From assembly GCF_000308875.1 (NCBI RefSeq), contig NZ_BAGL01000076.1, positions 1-56,143 on the forward strand: a stretch of 56,143 bases of DNA, written 5' to 3'. The position numbers and the translations under genes are program-made. The notes beneath the pieces are model-generated. The model made no database searches, had not been told where the DNA came from, and saw only the letters and a list, made by a program, of their open reading frames with translations. Below, piece by piece: positions 41,401-53,400 of this stretch. The stretch's first letter is position 1; each line of letters begins with the position of its first letter. The stretch is from Nocardia transvalensis NBRC 15921. Lineage in GTDB: Bacteria; Actinomycetota; Actinomycetes; Mycobacteriales; Mycobacteriaceae.

Positions 41401-44400
41401 CGGCACTGGCCGCAGCCGCGAATCCAGCACGTAGACCCGGCTGTTCCAGTCCGGCGCACCGATCGGCACCGACGCCGTATCGGCCGCGGTGACCTCGTGG
41501 CTGGTGATCGACACCGCCGCCTCGGTCGGGCCGTACAGGTTGAACAGGCCCGCCTTCGGGTTGCCGCGCCGGAACCGCTGCGCGGTCGCACCCGGCAGCG
41601 CCTCACCGATGGCCAGCACCCGGAGTAGCGAATCACCCAGCGCCCCACCGGATTCGGTGAGCAGCGCGTCCAGCATCGAGGGCACCACGTGCAGTGTGGT
41701 CACCGACTCGCGGCGCATCAGGTCGTTCAGGTACTCCGGATCCTGATGCCCGTCGGCGGTGGCGATCACCAGGCGGCCACCGCAGACGGCGGCGGTCCAG
41801 AACTCCCACACCGAGAGGTCGAAGGTCGCCGCGGTCTTCAGCAACACCGCGTCGTCGGCGCCGAGCCCGAATTCCGCGGTCTCCCAGAGCAACTGGTTGA
41901 CGATCGCGGCGTGCGGCACCGCTACACCCTTCGGGCGGCCCGTCGAACCCGACGTGAAGATCACGTACGCCGTGTTCTCCGGGCGCAGCGGGGCAACGCG
42001 CTCCGCATCGGTCACCGGCTCGCCCGGCAGCGCCGAGAGATCCAGCTCGTCGATCCGCAGCACCTTGTCCGCGATCGCGGCGGGAGCCTCGAATCCGGCC
42101 GCGGCCGAGGTGAGGACACGCACCGGCTCGGCGGTCTCGAGGATGTAGCCCACGCGCTCGCCGGGCTGATCCGGATCCACCGGCACGTACGCGCCACCGG
42201 CGACCGACACCGCGTACATCGCGACCACCAGGTCCACCGAGCGCCGGAAGGCCAGCGCCACCCGCGATTCCGGTCCGACACCCTCCGAGATCAGGTGCCG
42301 CGCCAGGCGGTTCACCCGCTCGCCGAGTTCGGCGTAGGTGATCGCGGTACCGTCCGGCCCGACCAGCGCCACGGCCTCCGGCGTCGCCGCGACCGTGCGG
42401 TCCAGCAGCGAGACCAGTGTCAGCGACCGATCCACCTCGTGCCCGGTCGCGTTGTGGCCCATGATCAGGGCGGCCCGCTCACCGTCGGCCAGCAGTTCGA
42501 TATCGCCCACCGCGTCGGTCGGCGCGGCCACGATCTTGCGCAGCAGCCGCACGAAGCGCTCGGCGAACCGCTCCACGGTGGCGGCGTCGAACAGGTCGGT
42601 GGCGTAGGTGAGCACACCGCCCATCCCGATCGGCGCGCCCGCGTCGTCGTAGCCGTCCGACACGATGAGGTGCAGGTCGAACTGCGACACCTGGGTGTCG
42701 TAGTCCACGCCCGACAGGCTCAGTCCCGGCAGCTCCAGGCTGGTGCGGCCCAGGTTCTGGAACGACAGGCCGACCTGGAACAGCGGGTGGTGCGCCGTGG
42801 ACCGGACGGGGTTGAGCACCTCGACCAGCCGCTCGAACGGCACATCCGCGTGCGCGAACGCCTGCAGATCCGAATCCCGTTGCCGCGCCAGCAGTTCCGC
42901 GAACGACTCGTCGCCGTCCACCCGCGTGCGGAACACCAGGGTGTTGACGAACATGCCGATCAGATCGTCCAGCTCGCGCTCGCCGCGGCCCGCCATCGGC
43001 GTACCGATCGCGATATCGCCGGTGCCCGAGAGCCTGGACAGCAGCACCGCGAAGGCGGTGTGCACGACCATGAACAGCGTCGCGCTCTCGCCGCGCGCCA
43101 GATCCATCAGCGCGCCGTGCAGTTCGCCGTCGATCTCGATCGCGACCTTGGCGCCGGCGAACGACTGCACCGCCGGGCGCGGCCGGTCCGCGGGCAGATC
43201 CAGCTGATCCGGCAGGTCCGCCAGCGCGGACTTCCAGTAGTCGATCTGCTTGGCGGCCAGCGATTCCGGATCGTCCTCGCTGCCCAGCAGCTCGCGCTGC
43301 CAGACCGCGTAGTCCGCGTACTGGACGGCCAGCGGCGCCCAGCTCGGCGGCTCGCCCGCGGCACGGGCCGCGTAGGCCGTCATGACGTCGCGGGTCAGCG
43401 GGGCCATCGACGAACCGTCACCGGAGATGTGGTGGACGACCATCGCCAGCACGTACTCGCGAGCGCCCTCGGGGGCGTCGGTGATCTCGAAGACCGCGAC
43501 CCGCAGCGGCACCGTGCTGGTGACGTCGAAGGAGGTCGACACCACGCCGAGCACCGCGGACTCGATCTCCGCGGCGGCGACCGTGCCGAACTCCACCTCC
43601 GGAACCGCCTGTGCCACCGGCAGGATCACCTGCACCGGGCCCGACTCCGTCTCCGGGTACACCGTGCGCAGCACCTCGTGCCGGGCCACCACGTCGGCGA
43701 CCGCCGACCGCAGCGCGGCCAGGTTCAGATCACCGGTCAGGCGCACCGCCATGGGCACGTTGTAGGCCGAGGACCCCTGATCGAACTGGTTGAGGAACCA
43801 CATCCGCTGCTGCGCCAGCGACAGCGGTATGTTCTCCGGCCGCTCGATCTCGCCCAGTACCGGCGCACCCGTATCGCGGGTGTGCGATTCGATCGCCGCC
43901 GCGAACGCGGTGACCGTGGACCGCTCGAACAGCGTCCGCACCGGCACCCGGCTGCCCACCGCCGTGCCCACGCGGGCGATGACCTGCGTGGCGATCAGCG
44001 AGTTGCCGCCGAGCGCGAAGAAGTCGTCGTCCGCACCGATCCGCTCGACACCGAGCACCTCGGCGAACACGCCCGCCACGATCTCCTCGATCGGGGTGGA
44101 CGGCGCCCGGAACTCGCGGCGGGTGAACGTCGGCGCGGGCAGCGCCTTGCGGTCCAGCTTGCCGCTCGGGTTGAGCGGGAACGCGTCCAGCGCGATGACC
44201 TGCGACGGCACCATGTAGGCGGGCAGGTTGCGCGCCGCCACCGCCAGCAGCGAATCCTGATCGATCCGCTCGCCGGGCGCGGGCACCGCGTAGACCACCA
44301 GCTGATCGCCCAGCTCCGAGGACACCACCAGCGCGACGGCCTGGCTGACCGACGGCTCCGCCAGCAGCACCGACTCGATCTCGCCCAGCTCGATGCGCTG

Positions 44401-47400
44401 ACCACGGAACTTCACCTGGAAGTCGGCGCGTCCGATGTACTCGAGCACCCCCTCGCCGTCGACCTCACGCCACACGACCAGGTCACCGGTGCGGTACATC
44501 CGCTCGCCGTTCGCCCCGAAGGGATTGGCCACGAAGCGATCCGAGGTGAGGTCGGGCCGCCGCAGGTAACCGCGGGCCAGCTGGTCACCGGCCAGGTACA
44601 ACTCGCCCACAACACCCGCAGGCACCGGCCGCAGCCGCGAATCCAGCACGTACAGCTGGGAATTGGCCTCCGGCCGGCCGATCGGCACGCTCGGGCTCTC
44701 GGTGCCCGTGGCGGTCCAGTGGGCGACGGTGATCGCCGCCTCGGTCGGCCCGTACAGGTTGTGCACCGCGGCGTCGGAGATCTCGTGCACCGCGGTGACG
44801 GTCTCCGGCGGCAGCGCCTCACCGGCCGCGAACACCGTCCGCAGCGTCGGCAGCGCGCCGGCCGCGGTGTGGGTCGCGAGCACCGTCAGCATGGACGGCA
44901 CGAAGTCGGTGAACGTGACGCCCTGCGCGGCAATGGTTTCCGCGAGGTACAGCGGATCCCGGTGGCCGTCGGGGGTGGCGACGACCAGGGTCGCCCCGAC
45001 GCGCAGGGTCATGAAGTAGCCCCACAGCGAGACGTCGAACGTCGTCGGCGTCTTCTGCAGGTACACGTCCTCCGCGGTCATCGGGTAGGCCGTCAGCATG
45101 ACGGTGATCTGGTTGTTGATCGCCGCGTGCGAGACCGCCACACCCTTCGGGCGGCCGGTCGAGCCCGAGGTGAACAGCACGTACGCCGGGTTGTCCGGGC
45201 GCACCGGAGCCAGCAGCTCGTCGTCCTCGAGCGGCGAGACCTCGAAGCCGTCGAGATCGACGGTGTCCAGGTTCATCACCTCGATGCCCTCGGGCACCGG
45301 CACCTCGTCCACGGTCCGGGTCAGCACGCAGACCGGCTGCGCGGTCTCCAGCACGTGCGCGATGCGCTCGGCCGGATGATCCGGATCCAGCGGCACGTAC
45401 GCGCCACCGGCGGTGAGGATCGCGTACATGCCGACCACCAGGTCCAGCGACCGCCGGATCGACAGGCCCACCAGCGATTCCGGTCCGACGCCCTGGTAGA
45501 TCAACCGGCGCGCCAGCAGATTCACCCGCTCGTCGAACTCGCGGTAGGTCAGCGTATCGCCCTCGTAGGACACGGCGATCCGATCCGGATGCGCCGCGAC
45601 CGCACGGCGATAGCCGTCCAGCAGCAGTTCCGGCGCGACCTCCTCGCGAGTGTCGTTCCACTCCACCAGGATTCGTTCGCGCTCGGCCGGCTCGAGGATA
45701 TCGAGGTCGCGGACGTCGCCGCCGGCCAGCAGGCCGTCGATGATCGTCGTCAGGCGGGAGGCCAGCACGTCGGCCTCCTCGGCGGAGAACCGGCTCAGCA
45801 GGTGCTCGAGCACGATCTCGATCGTCTGCTCGGCCTTGACCAGCAGCGTCATCGGGTAGTGGGTGCCGCCGATCATGCCGGCGCCGACCACCGACACACC
45901 GTCGATCGCGCTCGCGGCCGTGATCGCGTCCTTGTCCACCGGATAGGACTCGAACACCACCAGCGAGTCGAACTGCGCGCCGATCCCCGCGGCCCGCTGG
46001 ATATCGGGCAGGCCCACGTAGTGGTGGTCCAGCAGGTCCGCCTGCTCGCCCTGCAACCCGGTCAGCAGCTGGGCGACGGTCGCGGAATCGTCCATCCGCA
46101 CCCGCACCGGGAGCGTGTTGATGAACAGGCCCACCATGGATTCGACGCCCGGCAGGTCGGCCGGGCGGCCGGACACCGTCGCGCCGAACACCACGTCGTC
46201 GCGGCCGGTGATCCGGCCGACCAGCACCGCCCAGGCCGCCTGCACCAGCGTGTTCACGGTGATGCCGAGGTCGGCGCAGTAGGCGGTCAGGCGGCGGGTG
46301 TACTCCGCGTCCAGCGTGACGACGCGGTGACCGGTCGCGTAGGTCTCCTCCGACTTCGGTGGCGGCGCAAGCTGAGTCGGCTCGTCGACACCGGCGAGCG
46401 CCCGGGTCCAGGCCCGCAGCGACTCGTCGCGGTCGCGACCGGACAGCCAGGCCAGGAACGTGCGGTAGGACGGCACCCGCGGCAGCGCCGCGGTCTCGCC
46501 GTGCACCGCGTACAGCACCAGCAGGTCCTGCATGAGCAGCGGCATCGACCAGCCGTCGAACAGGATGTGGTGCGCGGTGATCGACAGGTGCCACGCGGTC
46601 TCGCCGGTGCGGTACACCGCGAACCGCAGTAGCGGCGCGGTCCCCATGTCGAAGTGCGTGAGCCGGTCGGCCTCGAGCCGCCGCTGCACTTCGGCGGCGC
46701 GATCGGCCTCGGGCAGATCGGTGAGATCGGCCTCCTGCCAGGGCACCTCGACCCGATCCAGCACGATCTGCACCGGCTCGCCCTGCGAATCGGCGACGAA
46801 GACCACCCGCAGGTTCGGGTAGCGCTCCAGGATGCCCTGCGCGGCGCGGCGCAACCGCTCCACGTCCAGCGCGCCCTCGAAGTCCACGACCGCCTGCTGG
46901 GTGTAGACGTCGACCGTCGCCGCGCTCAGCATCGCGTGGAACAGCAGACCGGATTGCAGCGACGACAGCGGCCACACATCGGCCACGGCCGGGTACTGCC
47001 GCTCCCACACCTCGATATCGGACTGCGTGGTGCGCACCAGCGGCAGATCCGACGGGGTCAGGCCGCCGACGTCGGTTCCGCGCGCGTGGTCGGCGAGCGC
47101 CGTGAGCGCCTCGACCCACAGGTCCGCGACCTGCTGTGCCTGCTCGCGGGTGAGCAGGCCCGCCGGGAACGCGAAGGATGCGTTCAGCTGCGGGCCGTCC
47201 TCGCCGTCCGTGACGATCGCGTTGATGTCGAGCACGCCGTTGGCCGGCATCTCGGCATCCTGCACCGCCGACAGCTCGCCCAGGTCGTCCACCGGCACCC
47301 AGCCGATCTCGGCGAACTGCGCGGGCACGTCGGCCGCCGAGACGCGGCCCAGGTAGTTGAAGCTGATCTGGCCCACGGCGCCCAGCGCGGACGCGGTCTC

Positions 47401-50400
47401 CGGGTTCAGATAGCGCAGCAGGCCGTAGCCGAGGCCCTTGTCGGGCACCGACAGCACCTGCTCCTTGACCGACTTGACGATCCGCCCGGCGGCCGCGCCG
47501 CCCGCGAAGGCCTCGGTGAGGTTCGCGCCCGCCAGATCGAGCCGGACGGGGTACACGCTGGTGAACCAGCCCACCGTGCGCGACAGATCGGCGCCGGGGA
47601 CCACGTCCTCCTCGCGGCCGTGCCCTTCCAGCCGGACGAGCACCGCGTCGCCCGCCTGCACGCCGCGCCAGCGGGTGACGGCCATGGCCAGCGCGGACAG
47701 CAGTCCGTCGTTGGCGCCGCCGTGGTACAGGCCGGGCAGTGCGGTGAGCACCGCGTCGGTCACCGCGGCGGGCACGCTCACGCGCACCGAGTCCACGGTC
47801 GCGTTGGTGTCGACGGCCGGATCGAAGGCCCGCGCGCCGAGCAGCGGATCCGGCGTGGCCGAAATCTGCTGCCAGAACGGCAGTTCCGCGGTCCGCTCGG
47901 CCGCCGCGTCGACGAGGGCGTGCGCCCAGCGCCGCACGGAGGTCCCGTTCTCGGGCAGCGCCACCGGCTGCCCCGCGACCAGCTGCGACCAGGCGGTCGC
48001 CAGGTCCGGGATCACGATGCGCCAGGACACGCCGTCGACCACGAAGTGGTGCGCCACGATCAGCAGAATGCCCGGACGGTCGCCCTCGAAGGCGAACCAG
48101 ACGAATTGCGCCATAGCCGCATTCGCCGTGTCCAGACGATCCAGCGCCGCGTCGTATTCCGCGTTCGCGATCCGCGTCAGCTCCGCGTCGGCGATATCGC
48201 CCGCGAGATCCACGCGCCGGAGCAGTGCGTCGACGTCGACCGCTCCCCGATCGAGAGCCTCGAACCGCCAACCGCTTTCGGCGTCGCCGCGCAGTCGCGT
48301 GCGCAGCACGTCGTGGTGATCGAAGACCGCGCCGATGGTCGCGACCAGCGTCGCGCGATCGATACCGTCGGGCAGCCGCAGCGTCATCGACTGCGAGAAC
48401 CGCTCGTACGAGCCGCCTTCCGCGTTCGACAGCACCGAGGCCATGAACGGCAGCACCGGGATGTCGCCGATGCCGCCGCCCGGCAGTTCGGCGAGCCGCT
48501 GCCGCTCGGCGTCGGCCGCGCTCGTGGCGACCTCGGCCAGCCCGGCGACGGTGCGCCGCTCGAACACGTCGCGCGGCGAGAACACCACGCCCCGCGCCTT
48601 CGCCCGCGACACCAGCTGGATGGACAGGATGCTGTCGCCGCCCAGCGAGAAGAACGAGTCGTCGACGCCGACCCGCTCCAGGCCCAGCACCTCCGCGACC
48701 ACCTCGGCGATGACCGCCTCGGTATCGCTGGTGGGCGCGCGGTATTCGTGCAGCGTCAGCTCCGGATCGGGCAGCGCCCGCCGGTCCAGCTTGCCGACCG
48801 AGCTGACCGGGATCTCGTCGATCACCATGATCACCGTCGGCACCATGTACTCCGGCACCCGCCCGGCGACGAACTCCGACACCCGGTTCACGTCGACGGC
48901 GCGCTCCGGGGCCGCCTTTACGTACGCCACCAGGATGTCCGCGCCGGCCTCGGTCTTGCGGCCCACGGTGACGGCGAAGTCGACATCCGGATGCGCGGTG
49001 AGCGCCGCGTCGATCTCGCCGAGTTCGATGCGGAAACCGCGCACCTTGACCTGGAAGTCGGTGCGGCCGATGTAGTCCAGGAAGCCGGGCTCGTGCCACA
49101 TCACCAGGTCACCGGTGCGGTACATGCGCTCGCCGGTGCCGAACGGGTTGGCCACGAAGCGATCCGAGGTCAGATCCGGACGCGCCACATAGCCGCGCGC
49201 CAGCTGATCGCCCGCGAGATACAGCTCACCCGCGACACCCACCGGCACCGGCCGCAGCCGCGAATCCAGCACGTACGCACGCGAATTCCATTCCGGGCGG
49301 CCGATCGGGACGCTCAGCCGCTCCTCGCCCGTCGCGGGCCAGTAGGTGATCGTCACCGCGGCCTCGGTCGGGCCGTACAGGTTGAACACCGCCGCGTCCG
49401 ATACCGCGCGGATCGCGGCGACGGTCTCCGGCTGAAGCGCCTCACCGACCACGAACATGGTGCGCAGCGTCGGGATCGACCCCGGCGCGGTCTGCGCGGC
49501 GAAGACGTTCAGCATCGACGGAATGAAGTCCGTCATCGTCACGCCCTGCGCCGCGATGGTTTCCGCGAGATAGATCGGATCGCGGTGGCCGTCGTGCGTG
49601 GCGACGACGAGCTTCGCACCCGCCCGCAGGGGCATGAAGTAGCCCCACAGCGACACGTCGAAGGTCGTCGCGGTCTTCTGGAAGTAGACGTCGTCCACGC
49701 CCAGCGGGTACTCCGCCAGCATGAAGGTCGTCTGGTTGTGAATCGCGGAGTGCGACACCGCGACACCCTTCGGGCGGCCCGTCGACCCCGACGTGAAGAT
49801 CACGTACGCCGCGTGCTCCGGGAGCACCGGACGCAGCAGTTCCTCGGCGCGCACCGGGCTCGCGTCGTGGCCCGAGAGATCCAGCGACTCCAGCAGCACG
49901 ACCGGCGCATCCTCGGGCAGCGGCACCTCGTCCTCGGCCCGGGTGAGCACGCACACCGGATCGGCGGTCTCCAGCACGTACGCGGTGCGGTCGGCCGGGT
50001 GGTCCGGATCCAGCGGCACGTACGCGCCGCCCGCGGTGATCACCGCGTACATGGCGACCACCAGGTCCAGCGATCGCCGGATACCCAGGGCGACAAAGGA
50101 TTCCGCACCCACGCCACGCGAGATCAGCTCGCGGGCAAGGCGGTTGACCCGCTCGTCGAATTCGCGATAGGTCAGCTCGTCGCCCTCGTAGACCACCGCG
50201 ACCCGATCCGGATGCGCGGCGACCGTGCGGCGGTAGCCGTCGAGCAACAGCTCGGAGGCGATCTCGTGGCGAGTGTCGTTCCACTCCACCAGGATTCGAT
50301 CGCGCTCGGCATTGCCGAGGACGTCGATGTCGGCGACCCGGCCACGCGGGTCGGCCAGCAGCTCGTCCACGATCCGCACCAGCCGCGTCGCCAGCGTCTC

Positions 50401-53400
50401 CATCTCCGCGGCGGTGAAGCGGCTCAGCAGGTGCTTGAGGGTCAGCACGATGGTCGACTCGGCGGTGACCATCACGGTGATCGGATAGTGGGTGTCGTCG
50501 TTGATGCCCGCGTCGAGCACCGACATGCCGTCGATGGAGCTGGTCTCGGCGATCGCCGCCTTGTCCACCGGGTAGGACTCGAACACGATCAGCGAGTCGA
50601 ACTGCGCGCCGACCCCCGCGACCCGCTGGATCTCGGGCAGGCCCACGTAGTGGTGATCGAGCAGATCCGCCTGCTCACCCTGCAATCCGGTCAGCAACTG
50701 AGCGACCGTCGCCTGGTTGTCGACCCGCACCCGCACCGGGAGCGTGTTGATGAACAGGCCGACCATCGTCTCGATGCCGGGCAGTTCCGCCGGGCGGCCG
50801 GACACCGTGGCACCGAACACCACGTCGTCGCGACCGGTCATGCGGGACACCAGCACGCCCCACGCGGCCTGGACCAGCGTGTTCACGGTGATGCCGAGTT
50901 CGGCGCACAGGCGCTTGACGCGCTCGGTGCGGTCGGCGTCGATCTCGACGACCCGCTTGCCGATCTCGAAGGTCTCGTCCAGCGAGGTCTGCGGCGCCAG
51001 CTGCGTGGGTTCGTCCACGCCGTCCAGTGCCTGCCGCCAGGTGTCCAGCGACTGCTGCTTGTCCCGGGCGGCGAGCCAGCCGAGGTAGTTGCGGTAGGAC
51101 GCCGGGCGGCCGAGCGCGGCGGCGTCGCCGCGCACCGCGTACAGCACCAGCAGATCCCGCATGAGCAGCGGCATCGACCAGCCGTCGAGCAGGATGTGGT
51201 GGGTCGTGATGACCAGCTGCCACTCGTCCGCCGCGGTCCGGTAGACGGTGTAGCGCAGCAGCGGCGGCGCGGACAGGTCGAAGTGCGTCGCCCGGTCCTC
51301 GGCGACGAGCCGATCGAGTTCCGCGGTCCGGCGGTCCGCCGGGACGCCGGTGAGATCCACCTCGCGCCACGGCACCTCGATGCGATCGAGCACCACCTGC
51401 ACGGAGCTGCCGTCGTCGGAGGCGACGAAGGCGGTCCGCAGGTTCGGGTAGCGCTCGAGCACCGCCTGCGCGGCATCACGCAGGCGCGCGGTGTCGAGGG
51501 TTCCGCCGAGGCGCACCACCGCCTGGATGGTGTAGACGTCGAACGTCGCCTGGGTGAGCAGCGCGTGGAACAGCAGACCCGACTGCAGCGTGGACAGCGG
51601 CCACACCTCGGTCAGGTTCGGGTAGCGCCGCTCCCAGCCCTCGATATCGGACTGCGTGGCGCGCACCAGCGCCAGATCCGACGGGGTGAACCCGCCGACG
51701 TCGGGTCGCCGGGCGTGGGTGGCCAGCGCGGTCAGCGCCGCGACCCACAGATCGGCGAATTCCTGTGCGCGATCACGGGTCAGGAGTCCGGACGGGTAGG
51801 CGAAGGTGGCGCCCAGCTGCGGGCCCGCCTCGCCGTCGGTGACGATCGCGTTGATGTCGACGGTCGCGTTGGCCGGCATATCCGCGTCCATCAGCGCGTC
51901 CAGCTCGCCCAGGTCGTCCACCGGCACCCAGCCCAGCTCGCCGAACTGTTCCGAGGCGTCGCCGGTCGAGACGCGGCCCAGGTAGTTGAAGCTGATCTGG
52001 CCCACGGTGCCCAGCGCCGGGCCGGTCTCCGGGTTCAGATAGCGCAGCAGACCGTGGCCGAGGCCCTTGTCGGGCACCGACAGCAGCTGCTCCTTGACCG
52101 ATTTGACGATGCGCCCCACCGCGTCTCCGCCCGCGAAGGCCTCGCCGAGGTCCGCGCCCGCCAGGTCCAGCCGGACCGGGTAGACGGTCGTGAACCAGCC
52201 CACCGTGCGCGACAGGTCGGCGCCGGGGACCACGTCCTCCTCGCGGCCGTGGCCCTCGAGGCGGATGAGCGTCGCCTCGGCCCGGTCGCCGCGCCAGCGC
52301 GCGGCGGCCATGGCCAGCGCCGACAGCAGGCCGTCGTTGACGCCGCCGTGGTAGAGGCCCGGGATCGCGGTCAGCACCGCGTCGGTGACCTCGGGCGGCA
52401 GGGTGACCTGCACCCGCTCCACGGTCGCGTTGGTGTCGACCGCCGGATCGAACGGCCGCGCGCCGAGCAGCGGATCCGGCGTGGCCGAAACCTGCTGCCA
52501 GAACGGCAGTTCCGCGACACGGCTCGGTGCGGTGGCCTCGTCGGCCAAGGCGTGTGCCCAGCGCCGCATCGACGTTCCGTTCGCGGGCAGGGCGACCGGC
52601 TGGTCCGCCACCAGCTGCGACCAGGCCGTGGCGAGGTCCGGGATCAGGATGCGCCAGGAGACGCCGTCGACCACGAAGTGGTGGCCCGCGATGAGCAGGA
52701 CGTCACGGCGATCGGGGAAGGCGAACCAGACGAACTGCACCATCGCGGCGTTCGCCGGATCCAGACGGCCCAGCGCCGCGTCGTATTCCGCGCTGGACAG
52801 CGTGGCCAGCTCGTCGTCGGTGATCCCGGCGGGCACCTCGACGCGGTGCACGAGGGCGTCGACATCGACCGCGCCGCGGTCGAGAGCCTCGAACTGCCAA
52901 CCGTTTTCGAGGTCGCCGAGCAACCGTGTGCGCAGGACGTCGTGGTGATCGAAGACCGCGCCGATGGTCGCGACCAGCGTCTCGCGATCGATACCGTCGG
53001 GCAGCCGCAGCGTCATCGACTGCGAGAACCGCTGGTACGACGAGCCGCTCGACAGGAACTGGGTCATGACCGGGAGCAGCGGGATCTCGCCCACGCCGCC
53101 GCCGGGCAGTTCGGCCAGCACCACTCGCTCGGCGGCCACGCCCGAGGCCGCGACCTCGGCCAGGCCCGCCACCGACCGCTGCTCGAACACGTCGCGCGGC
53201 GAGAACACCACGCCCCGCGCCTTGGCCCGCGACACCAGCTGGATGGACAGGATGCTGTCGCCGCCGAGCGAGAAGAACGAATCGTCCAGGCCGACCCGGT
53301 CGACGCCGAGCACATCGGCGAACACCTCGGCGATGATCGATTCGGTTTCGCTTGCGGGAGCGCGGTATTCGCGCGTTCCGAGCACCGGTTCCGGCAGGGC

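Noticed and set aside
44819..49099. A second long minus-strand frame inside the NRPS
   Set aside because: Same strand but shifted by one base; its residues are low-complexity Arg/Gly/Ala and it ignores domain boundaries. Shadow of the NRPS, not a frameshifted copy.
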